A stretch of 6,567 nucleotides of DNA from an uncultured Clostridia bacterium (GCA_946402595.1 CAMIWY010000083.1:1-6567); one strand, 5' to 3'. Positions 1-5,005 are shown, counted from the first letter of the stretch. Notes: generated by a model from the letters alone, not told the origin. Program-made: numbers and translations.

Positions 1-602
1 GAACGATCAGGATCGGCACATTCGTCAGTACATCAGTTTACTGGGTGCCGCAGATAATAGAGTATTTCCACAACAATTATCCGGAGGTGGTGTTCCAGAT
101 AGAGGAGCTCGGTCATGAGGAGATGATAAGAGGACTTATTGACGGGTCGCTGGATATAACTCTGATGAGTGATCCAGGCAAAAGGGTGAATGTGGATTTC
201 ATTCCTGTACTGGAAGATCCGATGATGGTCGTTTTCAAGCCTGAAAAATACGATCTCAGCGGGTACGATTATGTCCCGGTCGATGTTCTGCGTAACTATC
301 CATTCATAATGACCTACAAGAGTTATGATAAGGATCCGCATAAGGTGTTTGAGGATGCAGGATTCATGCCTCAGGTCAGATACTATTCACGGGACGACTT
401 TGCGGTCCTCTCAATGGTCCAGAGGGGACTTGGACTTGCCATACTTCCTGAACTGACCATCAACGAGTTCCCGGGGGACTATGATACAAGAATGCTGGAC
501 CCTGAAGCATACCGTTCACTGGGCATAGGTATCAGGTCGGTCGAAGATGCAGGGCCGCTTGCGAGATTTGTAATAAAGTACATCAAAGAGAATATACGCT
601 GA
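1..602 (+). CDS. LysR-family transcriptional regulator, C-terminal part (5' end outside window)
   Basis: The frame is open from base 3 to the TGA at 600-602, giving 199 visible residues. They start TIRIGTFVSTSVYWVPQIIE, which is the typical first beta strand and helix of a LysR substrate-binding domain (IGxFxSxxxxWLPxII). Further family-like elements follow: a GLIDGSLDITLM segment, an ED-PMMVVFKP strand, and near the end a QRGLGLAILPEL stretch (the GxGxxxLP motif). The N-terminal winged helix-turn-helix lies upstream of the window, so the DNA target and start codon are not visible. A GTG at 45 is only an internal codon, because conserved domain sequence continues upstream of it. LysR proteins are effector-responsive DNA-binding regulators, usually acting on a divergent neighbour, here off the window. 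The effector cannot be inferred. The gene ends 57 bp before a strong hairpin terminator. Family assignment is firm; function is unknown. Confidence 0.88.
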   Translation, partial: TIRIGTFVSTSVYWVPQIIEYFHNNYPEVVFQIEELGHEEMIRGLIDGSLDITLMSDPGKRVNVDFIPVLEDPMMVVFKPEKYDLSGYDYVPVDVLRNYPFIMTYKSYDKDPHKVFEDAGFMPQVRYYSRDDFAVLSMVQRGLGLAILPELTINEFPGDYDTRMLDPEAYRSLGIGIRSVEDAGPLARFVIKYIKENIR

Positions 603-659
603 TATTACGGAAAACAGTCAGATCATCTGATGCAGTCCTTTAAAACCAGCAGGCAACAG

Positions 660-687
660 AAAAGCCCGGCGTCAGTGCCGGGCTTTT
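660..687. terminator. Bidirectional intrinsic terminator between LysR gene and small minus-strand gene
   Basis: A perfect 11-bp stem (aaaagcccggc / gccgggctttt) encloses a 6-nt loop, gtcagt. A-tracts on one side and T-tracts on the other make it work in both directions. It lies 57 bp after the LysR stop and 31 bp after the stop of the convergent small gene at 719-805, so it probably ends both transcripts. Confidence 0.9.
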
Positions 688-718
688 CCGATGAGGTTTA
701 TGATTCTGGATTTCACTA

Positions 719-805
719 TTATTTTCCGAGTACGTCTGGTGCGTTCTTCTCGAGTTCGTAAGTGATGATTCCGGATACTGCTACGATTCCAAATGCGAGT
801 GCCAT
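719..805 (-). CDS. Small hydrophobic protein of 28 aa, unknown function
   Basis: The reading frame starts at ATG (complement of 803-805) and ends with TAA (719-721), followed directly by an in-frame TAG. It is preceded by AGGAGG (813-818) with an ideal 7-nt spacer. The peptide begins MALAFGIVAVSGIITY, a hydrophobic stretch of about 15 residues that could be a short membrane helix. It ends with a charged tail, ELEKNAPDVLGK. Codon choice (GCA, GTA, GGA, CTC, ATC, AAC, AAG) resembles the well-expressed fprA gene in this window. The gene is convergent with the LysR gene, shares its terminator, and has a hairpin-containing leader and a plausible promoter upstream. Together these make a real transcription unit likely. 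I do not recognise the family. It lacks the tryptophan and basic tail common in type I toxins, so a toxin role is not supported. Confidence 0.72.
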   Translation of the reverse strand: MALAFGIVAVSGIITYELEKNAPDVLGK

Positions 806-812
806 AGTGTTA

Positions 813-818
813 CCTCCT
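813..818 (-). promoter_or_regulatory. Consensus Shine-Dalgarno of the small gene
   Basis: On the minus strand the sequence reads aggaggtaacact followed by ATG. AGGAGG is a full anti-16S match, 7 nt from the start codon. It is among the strongest ribosome binding sites in the window and the main evidence that the 28-codon frame is translated. Confidence 0.85.
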
Positions 819-860
819 GATAAAAGTTTTTGATTTGGTTGTTTGAAGTTGGTATGTCAT

Positions 861-888
861 GCACCGGTTTCTGGCTGTCCGCCGGTGC
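861..888 (-). promoter_or_regulatory. Leader hairpin upstream of the small gene
   Basis: A 7-bp GC-rich stem, gcaccgg / ccggtgc, encloses a 14-nt loop. If the proposed promoter is right, the hairpin starts about 11 nt from the 5' end of the small gene's mRNA. The following roughly 40 nt down to the Shine-Dalgarno are A/C-rich and look unstructured. On the minus strand no T-run follows, so it is not an obvious attenuator. On the plus strand tctttctttct follows, so a weak plus-strand terminator is an alternative reading. It could be a 5' mRNA stabiliser or a binding site. Confidence 0.5.
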
Positions 889-905
889 TCTTTCTTTCTG
901 ATAAA

Positions 906-934
906 AATTTAACACTTATAGATAAGTCAGTAAA
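906..934 (-). promoter_or_regulatory. Putative sigma-A-type promoter for the small gene
   Basis: On the minus strand, TTTACT (929-934) is followed after exactly 17 nt by TAAATT (906-911). Each hexamer matches the consensus at four of six positions. The predicted start would be near 899, giving a leader of about 94 nt. The spacer holds a perfect inverted repeat (914-927). The region is AT-rich, so chance matches are likely. Confidence 0.35.
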
Positions 935-1029
935 ATGGGAGTTCTGCATATCCGTTATTACAAAAACTAATGACAAAATTTTCGTGCAGATCAGACCAAA
1001 AATAATCGCAGTATGTACTGTGCATAGCG

Positions 1030-1035
1030 TATAAT
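1030..1035 (+). promoter_or_regulatory. Putative -10 element for the ROK kinase cluster
   Basis: A perfect TATAAT lies 27 bp before the ATG of the ROK kinase gene. It is embedded in an 11-bp palindrome, GTATAATATAC (1029-1039). No convincing -35 hexamer sits 16-18 bp upstream, so the promoter would be weak or activator-dependent. It would transcribe the cluster 1063-3781. Confidence 0.42.
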
Positions 1036-1062
1036 ATACATCGAACTGAAAGGAGAACTACT

Positions 1063-2004
1063 ATGGCTAAGAAATATATCGGTGTCGATGTAGGCGGCAC
1101 ATCCATTAAACTCGGCATAGTTGACGACAGAGGAGAAGTCCTCATTAAAAAGGAATCAATATACACAGATGAAGGAGACGGAAGGACCGCCATTCAGGCT
1201 ATCAAGGACAGCATCCGTGAGCTGATAGAAGAGCAGGACCTGAGCGGATCTGACATATCGGGCATCGGCGTATCCGCTGCCGGCTGCATTAATTCAGTTG
1301 AGGGCTGCGTAGCCAAAAACGGAGGCAATGTACCTGGCTGGTCAGGAACTGAGGTCTGCAAAGAGCTGACAGATGAGTTCGGATACTTCACGACACTTGC
1401 AAATGACGCTAACTGCGCAGTTCTGGGAGAACTGTGGGCAGGCGCTGCCATGGGATATACTGATGTTGTAGGGGTTACGCTCGGAACAGGTGTAGGCGGC
1501 GGCATCATAACAGGAGGCAGACTCCTGGAGGGTGCACATGGTTATGCCGGTGAGCTCGGACACTTCCCGACACACGCAGGCGGAGACCACTGCATCTGCG
1601 GACTTGACGGCTGTTTTGAAAGGTATGCTTCCACTTCAGCTCTGATAAGGACAGCAGTAACTGAAGATCCGGATCTTAAGAGCGGCAGGGTCCTCTTCAG
1701 CGCAGCTGAAGCAGGAGACAGACACGCTCTCGATCTTCTTGACAGATGGATCGGTGAGATAGCATACGGCATTGCAGGCCTCATACATGTGTTTGACCCG
1801 CAGCTCGTTCTTATAGGCGGAGGCGTTTCAGCTCAGGACAGACTCCTGATCCAGCCGCTCAAGGAGAAAGTGCTCTCGATGATAATGCCTGATTTTGCGG
1901 ATGATCTTGAGTTCAGACCGGCTGCACTCGGAAATGATGCAGGACTCATCGGTGCTGTCTACTACCTGATGAGCAGGGAAAATACAGCACGCAGGCAGCA
2001 GTAG
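1063..2004 (+). CDS. ROK-family sugar kinase, probably glucokinase
   Basis: The 313-residue length is typical of ROK kinases, which phosphorylate hexoses with ATP in the cytoplasm. The N-terminal phosphate-binding loop is GVDVGGTSIK (residues 7-16). The catalytic aspartate is expected in NDANCAV (D115). A glycine-rich GTGVGGGIITGG segment (141-152) follows. The substrate and zinc region reads GELGH (163-167) then HCICGLDGCFE (176-186), supplying the usual His and three Cys zinc ligands (H167, C177, C179, C184). IGGGVS (251-256) is the C-terminal nucleotide-side motif. All key elements are intact. ROK proteins include glucokinases, fructokinases and amino-sugar kinases. Glucokinase is the default reading, but the sugar is inferred. 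The absence of an N-terminal helix-turn-helix rules out a ROK repressor. The start is supported by AGGAG (1051-1055), 7 nt upstream. The gene leads a four-gene cluster, with 22 bp to the next gene. Confidence 0.9.
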   Translation: MAKKYIGVDVGGTSIKLGIVDDRGEVLIKKESIYTDEGDGRTAIQAIKDSIRELIEEQDLSGSDISGIGVSAAGCINSVEGCVAKNGGNVPGWSGTEVCKELTDEFGYFTTLANDANCAVLGELWAGAAMGYTDVVGVTLGTGVGGGIITGGRLLEGAHGYAGELGHFPTHAGGDHCICGLDGCFERYASTSALIRTAVTEDPDLKSGRVLFSAAEAGDRHALDLLDRWIGEIAYGIAGLIHVFDPQLVLIGGGVSAQDRLLIQPLKEKVLSMIMPDFADDLEFRPAALGNDAGLIGAVYYLMSRENTARRQQ

Positions 2005-2026
2005 CAGAGGGGAGCCACACGGGATA

Positions 2027-2587
2027 ATGACACTTACTTTATACAGAGGAAGACCGGAATCGACTGAAGGAAGACTTGAGAAGGAAATCAGGGTATATGA
2101 TCTTCTCGATGAGCTTGGGATAGAGTATTACAGACTGGATCATGAACCTGCGGATTCACTGCATCCTGAAGTATGTGAAGCTGTCGAAGAGGCACTGGGT
2201 GCCAGGATATGCAAGAACCTCTTTCTTGCCAACAGACAGAGAACGAAGTTCTACATGCTGATGATCCCTGAAGAGAAGACATTCAGGAGCAGCGAGATAT
2301 CAAAACAGGCGGGGAGCTCGAGACTGCATTTTGCAGAACCTGAATACATGCTAGAGATGGTAGGAACCACACCGGGATCCGCCAGCGTGATGGGACTCAT
2401 GAACGATACAGAGCACAGAGTGCAGCTTCTGGTCGATGAAGATCTCTTTAAGCAGGAATACATCGGCTGCCATCCGTGCATCAATACATCAAGCCTCAGG
2501 ATCCGCAAGGAAGATATCTTCGATAAATTTGTGAAGGCAACGGGGCATGACTGGATCACAGTGAAGGCAGGACAAGGGGACGAATAA
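2027..2587 (+). CDS. YbaK/EbsC-family prolyl-tRNA editing protein (ProX/PrdX-like)
   Basis: This 186-residue protein matches free-standing relatives of the prolyl-tRNA synthetase editing (INS) domain. In that family they hydrolyse mischarged Ala-tRNA(Pro) or related misacylated tRNAs, keeping alanine from being inserted at proline codons. Visible hallmarks are an N-terminal helix leading to YRLDHEPADS (35-44), the conserved-lysine strand KNLFLANRQ (63-71), the G-TTPGSAS loop (113-120), and GCHPCINTSSLRI (147-159), equivalent to the family's HPxxNTxT motif. All are intact. The start has a rather distant GA-rich ribosome site (aggggag, 2008-2014, 12-nt spacer), and no better start is seen. It follows the ROK gene by 22 bp. 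Its TAA overlaps the next ATG by one base, implying co-transcription and coupling. The exact tRNA substrate is inferred; YbaK-type Cys-tRNA(Pro) activity is an alternative. Confidence 0.86.
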   Translation: MTLTLYRGRPESTEGRLEKEIRVYDLLDELGIEYYRLDHEPADSLHPEVCEAVEEALGARICKNLFLANRQRTKFYMLMIPEEKTFRSSEISKQAGSSRLHFAEPEYMLEMVGTTPGSASVMGLMNDTEHRVQLLVDEDLFKQEYIGCHPCINTSSLRIRKEDIFDKFVKATGHDWITVKAGQGDE

Positions 2588-3006
2588 TGAGATATTACGA
2601 CAGGGTCGTCAATTATTACGAAACGGATCAGATGGGCATAGTCCATCACTCCAACTATATAAGATATTTTGAGGAAGCGAGATGCTCTTTTATGGAGCAG
2701 GCAGGATATCCGTACGCCAGACTCGAAGAGGAAGAGATAGTGAGCCCGACGCTGGCTGTTTCATGCAGGTATCTGCACGCGGTAAAGTACGGCGATACCA
2801 TCAGGATAGCAGTCAGGATGGTAAAGCTGAGCAGGCTCAAATGTTCCTTCTCATATGAGGTCACTGATGTGAAGACAGGTGAGATAAGGGCAAAAGGAAC
2901 TTCCGAGCACGGCTTTCTTACGCGTGAAGGCAAGCCTGTGATCATGCCTAAGGACAGACCTGAATTCTACGCGACATGTCAGGCTGAATATGAGCCTGAA
3001 GAGTGA
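2587..3006 (+). CDS. YbgC/4HBT-family acyl-CoA thioesterase
   Basis: This 139-residue single-hotdog protein is of normal YbgC/FadM length. These cytoplasmic enzymes hydrolyse acyl-CoA thioesters, usually as homo-oligomers. The N-terminal signature Y-ETDQMGIVHHSNYIRYFEEAR (from residue 10) contains the expected catalytic aspartate D14 and the MGxVHHxNY turn that leads into the long hotdog helix. Later strands such as GDTIRIAVRM and EHGFLTREGKPV fit the fold. The start ATG overlaps the upstream TAA in a TAATG arrangement, so translation is probably coupled. The chain-length preference cannot be read from sequence. It is followed by a second, unrelated-looking hotdog thioesterase, so the two may act on different acyl carriers (CoA versus ACP). 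That division is inferred. Confidence 0.88.
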   Translation: MRYYDRVVNYYETDQMGIVHHSNYIRYFEEARCSFMEQAGYPYARLEEEEIVSPTLAVSCRYLHAVKYGDTIRIAVRMVKLSRLKCSFSYEVTDVKTGEIRAKGTSEHGFLTREGKPVIMPKDRPEFYATCQAEYEPEE

Positions 3007-3049
3007 TGGGGACTCGGGAAATAAAAAGGGAACGGAGACAGATACTGAT

Positions 3050-3781
3050 ATGAGTGAAATGGGCTGCAGATACAGAAGAGATGTGATGATACTGCCGAGC
3101 ATGTGTGACAGCGACTCCAGGCTGAGCATTCCGGCAGCGTTTGATTTGTTCCAGAACATGGCGACGCTTCATGCTGACCATTTTGATATAGGCCCGGCAG
3201 GTATGAACAGGCGCAATTACTTCTGGGTCATCACAAGGATCGTGATGCATTTTGACAGAATGCCGTCCATGATGGACATGACCGAGATGCTCACATGGAT
3301 ACAGCCTGCGGACAGGGCAAAATCAGAAAGAGATTTTGCACTCTATGCCGGGGATGAGAAGCTGTTCGAAGGAAGGAGCATATGGGCGGTAATGAGTCAT
3401 GAGACAGGCAGACTGGTCCCGATGGCTGGGCTTTTCCCTGATCATATCGACTTCGATGAACCTGCGCCTGAGCTGCCGTTTTCCAAAATAGGCAAAGACT
3501 TTGAGGGATGTGGGGAGATCGGTACATACACGATCCGTTCAGTCGACATAGACCTCGGCGGGCACATGAATAATGTGAACTACATCAGAGCGATGCTCGG
3601 CTGCTTCCCGTCAGAGAAGATAAGAGAGCTGAACATAAAGGACATGGAAGTGCAGTTCGTATCCCAGAGTTATGAAGGGAGCACGCTCACATTCAGATGT
3701 AGAGAGGCAGACAGCGGAGCGCTTGAGATAGGCGCTCTGAATGAAGAGGGCAAGGCAGTCTTCCTGGCAAGGCTGAGCTGA
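3050..3781 (+). CDS. Acyl-ACP thioesterase (FatA/FatB-like, double hotdog)
   Basis: Acyl-ACP thioesterases release free fatty acids from acyl carrier protein. From ATG 3050 the protein has 243 residues, the usual bacterial length. The N-terminal hotdog shows YFWVITRIVMHFDRMP then LTWIQPADRAKS, matching the family's W-x-x-x-R and TW-P segments. The second hotdog carries DIDLGGHMNNVNYI (166-179), the D-x-N-x-H-x-NN-Y active-site motif with H172 but with Gly where plant enzymes have Asn. An in-frame ATG at 2990 would give 263 residues and overlap the YbgC gene by 17 nt. Its extra 20 residues are polar and low-complexity, with no ribosome site. GGAG at 3034-3037 precedes 3050, with a longish 12-nt spacer, so 3050 is preferred but not certain. 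It is the last gene of the cluster, followed by a strong terminator. Confidence 0.85.
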   Translation: MSEMGCRYRRDVMILPSMCDSDSRLSIPAAFDLFQNMATLHADHFDIGPAGMNRRNYFWVITRIVMHFDRMPSMMDMTEMLTWIQPADRAKSERDFALYAGDEKLFEGRSIWAVMSHETGRLVPMAGLFPDHIDFDEPAPELPFSKIGKDFEGCGEIGTYTIRSVDIDLGGHMNNVNYIRAMLGCFPSEKIRELNIKDMEVQFVSQSYEGSTLTFRCREADSGALEIGALNEEGKAVFLARLS

Positions 3782-3820
3782 CCGGGCCCTGTTCGTATGA
3801 AACGGCAATAAACACAAAAA

Positions 3821-3858
3821 AGCTCCGGTGACCTGCTGCGGTGAGGTCTGCCGGAGCT
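3821..3858. terminator. Bidirectional terminator between acyl-ACP thioesterase and GNAT genes
   Basis: An outer 8-bp stem, agctccgg / ccggagct, is extended by an inner 5-bp stem, gacct / aggtc, with a 9-nt loop and a small internal bulge. It is preceded by aaaaaa and followed by gttttgttt, so it can end transcripts from both sides. It lies 39 bp after the thioesterase stop and 11 bp after the stop of the convergent GNAT gene. Confidence 0.88.
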
Positions 3859-3869
3859 GTTTTGTTTGA

Positions 3870-4427
3870 TCAGAATACTTTGCGAAGGATGTAGCGCTGC
3901 TTGCCGCCGTACATCTCGCGCTGCTCTATGATCTCAAAGTTGAGAACGAGGAAGTTGCGGTAGCTGTACGGGTTGTCAGGCGAGATGGTGCAGAGTCCTT
4001 CAGCAGCCCCCATCCCGATAGCTGTTCCTATACGGAGCTTGTTGAATATGCGCTGGATACCGCGGCCTCTGAACTCAGGATCGACCATTGTAAGGTCGAG
4101 CGAGGCTGTCTTTGCAAGCTGCTCACGGCTGTAGTCAAGATACCTGCCGTAGTTGCGCGGATTGTCAGGATCATTAGGTACCATAACTGAGAATCCTGCG
4201 GTCTTTCCGTCACATTCTGCTATAAAGCATACGTCTTCAGTAAGCTGCGTGAGATACTCTTCTCTTGTTGACGCCTGGTAGAGATCCTTGTCAGGAAGCG
4301 CATCCACAATGCGCTCCTGAAGAGCAACTACTTCGTCGATATCTTCAGGGCCGGCTTTCCTGAAATCTATGAATTCAGGTTCTCCTTTGCCGTCCATCAT
4401 ATCCAGTCTGAAAGGTAAAGTAATCAT
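3870..4427 (-). CDS. GNAT-family N-acetyltransferase
   Basis: This is a 185-residue single-domain GNAT protein. The acetyl-CoA pyrophosphate-binding motif A is visible as LDLTMVDPEFRGRGIQRIFNK, with the R/Q-x-x-G-x-G core RGRGIQ at about residues 120-125. An N-terminal region FRKAGPEDIDEVVALQERIV (22-41) is the usual first strand and helix. CFIAECDGKTAGFSVMV (67-83) forms the central hairpin. SYRNFLVLNFEII near the C-terminus is the typical alpha4/beta6 region where catalytic or gating tyrosines often sit. The acceptor is unknown; GNATs acetylate amines on small molecules, peptides or proteins. The start is well supported by AGGAGG (4435-4440), 7 nt upstream. It is transcribed alone, divergently from the desulfoferrodoxin gene and convergently with the thioesterase cluster. 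Family is secure, function is not. Confidence 0.87.
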   Translation of the reverse strand: MITLPFRLDMMDGKGEPEFIDFRKAGPEDIDEVVALQERIVDALPDKDLYQASTREEYLTQLTEDVCFIAECDGKTAGFSVMVPNDPDNPRNYGRYLDYSREQLAKTASLDLTMVDPEFRGRGIQRIFNKLRIGTAIGMGAAEGLCTISPDNPYSYRNFLVLNFEIIEQREMYGGKQRYILRKVF

Positions 4428-4457
4428 ATTTATGCCTCCTGTGTCGCGGGGGTACTG

Positions 4458-4474
4458 AGCTGCAGTCTGCAGCT
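4458..4474. repeat. Perfect inverted repeat in the GNAT-desulfoferrodoxin divergent region
   Basis: AGCTGCAG, one base, then CTGCAGCT forms an 8+1+8 perfect inverted repeat 30 bp upstream of the GNAT start. The one-base centre makes it a better candidate DNA operator than an RNA hairpin, though a stem with a slightly opened loop is possible in the GNAT leader. Confidence 0.55.
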
Positions 4475-4535
4475 GATTTGCTTAATGTAATTAATCTACC
4501 ATCTGTCGGTGAAATATTGGTGAAGTATGACCCGA

Positions 4536-4564
4536 TTGGTTTGATTAAAACCTGTCAATATGAT
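4536..4564 (+). promoter_or_regulatory. Putative promoter for desulfoferrodoxin-fprA
   Basis: TTGGTT (4536-4541), a 17-nt spacer and TATGAT (4559-4564, five of six consensus bases) precede the desulfoferrodoxin ATG by about 63 bp. The expected start near 4571 falls within a small inverted repeat, ATACA-N7-TGTAT (4563-4579), a possible repressor site. No other comparably good promoter is visible in this gap. Confidence 0.45.
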
Positions 4565-4590
4565 ACAAATACTGTGTATGAGAACGATCA

Positions 4591-4605
4591 GGTGCCGGAG
4601 GCACC
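4591..4605 (+). promoter_or_regulatory. Leader hairpin just before the desulfoferrodoxin ribosome site
   Basis: GGTGCC, loop GGA, GGCACC forms a tight 6-bp GC-rich hairpin in the predicted 5' leader. It ends about 9 nt before the aaaggag ribosome site. No T-run follows, so it is not a terminator. It may stabilise the mRNA or tune translation. Confidence 0.5.
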
Positions 4606-4627
4606 CGTTAAGAAAAGGAGAGATATT

Positions 4628-5005
4628 ATGGAAATGAGATTCTTTAAGTGCAAAATCTGCGGTCAGATGGTCGCAGTCGTAAAGAAGACCGGCTGCCCGG
4701 TAGTATGCTGCGGAGAACCGATGGAAGAGATCATCGCAGGCACAACAGATGCGGCAGTAGAGAAGCACGTTCCTGTATTTGAGGTTGAAGGCAACAAGGT
4801 ATCCGTGACAGTAGGTGCAGCAGAGCATCCGATGATCCCTGAGCACTACATCGAGTGGATCGCGCTCAAGACAAAGCAGGGAAACCAGAGAAAAGCTCTG
4901 AATCCCGGCGAACCGCCTAAGGCATGCTTCATGATCTGTGACGATGATGAGGTCGAGGCTGTTTATGCATACTGCAACCTCCACTCACTCTGGAAGGCAG
5001 AATAA
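4628..5005 (+). CDS. dfx: Desulfoferrodoxin (superoxide reductase, two-iron type)
   Basis: This cytoplasmic enzyme reduces superoxide to hydrogen peroxide without releasing oxygen, using electrons usually delivered by rubredoxin. The 125-residue length is standard. The N-terminal desulforedoxin domain has all four centre I cysteines: C8 and C11 (CKIC) plus the adjacent pair C27 and C28. The C-terminal catalytic domain has all expected centre II ligands: H47 in EKHVP (with the conserved E45-K46 pair), H67 and H73 in EHPMIPEHYIEWI, and C116 and H119 in YCNLHSLW. Both iron sites therefore look intact. The start at 4628 is chosen for its aaaggagag ribosome site. The frame also opens at 4478, but those 50 extra codons lie over promoter-like sequence and precede the conserved domain. 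The fprA gene follows after 31 bp, so the two are probably co-transcribed. Confidence 0.96.
   Translation: MEMRFFKCKICGQMVAVVKKTGCPVVCCGEPMEEIIAGTTDAAVEKHVPVFEVEGNKVSVTVGAAEHPMIPEHYIEWIALKTKQGNQRKALNPGEPPKACFMICDDDEVEAVYAYCNLHSLWKAE

Noticed and set aside
719..805. Type I toxin interpretation of the 28-aa protein
   Set aside because: It lacks the aromatic and basic C-terminal tail usual in such toxins, no antisense RNA promoter is visible across it, and the tail is acidic to neutral.
810..860. A 16-codon upstream frame on the minus strand (ATG at 858-860, TAA at 810-812) ending in AGG AGG codons that are the small gene's Shine-Dalgarno
   Set aside because: It has no ribosome site of its own, and its start sits at the base of the leader hairpin. 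The AGG AGG ending follows automatically from overlap with the Shine-Dalgarno. It would deserve another look only if conserved.
843..1034. 63-aa plus-strand frame starting with TTG
   Set aside because: It has no ribosome site and runs across the leader hairpin, the palindrome and the ROK promoter region. Its composition is not domain-like.
1194..1784. Several antisense frames of 80-104 aa opposite the ROK kinase
   Set aside because: They are rich in Pro, Ser and Cys as expected for antisense shadows, have no ribosome sites, and overlap a gene with intact motifs.
4541..4558. TTGA-N10-TCAA as an FNR/CRP-type box upstream of dfx
   Set aside because: The arms are only 4 bp and the spacing is too wide for the FNR consensus (TTGAT-N4-ATCAA).
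4478..4627. 50-codon N-terminal extension of desulfoferrodoxin
   Set aside because: It covers promoter-like and hairpin sequence. The desulforedoxin domain begins right after the ATG at 4628, which has a strong ribosome site.
4496..4984. 162-aa minus-strand frame opposite desulfoferrodoxin
   Set aside because: It is an antisense shadow of a gene with complete metal-ligand motifs and has no domain features of its own.
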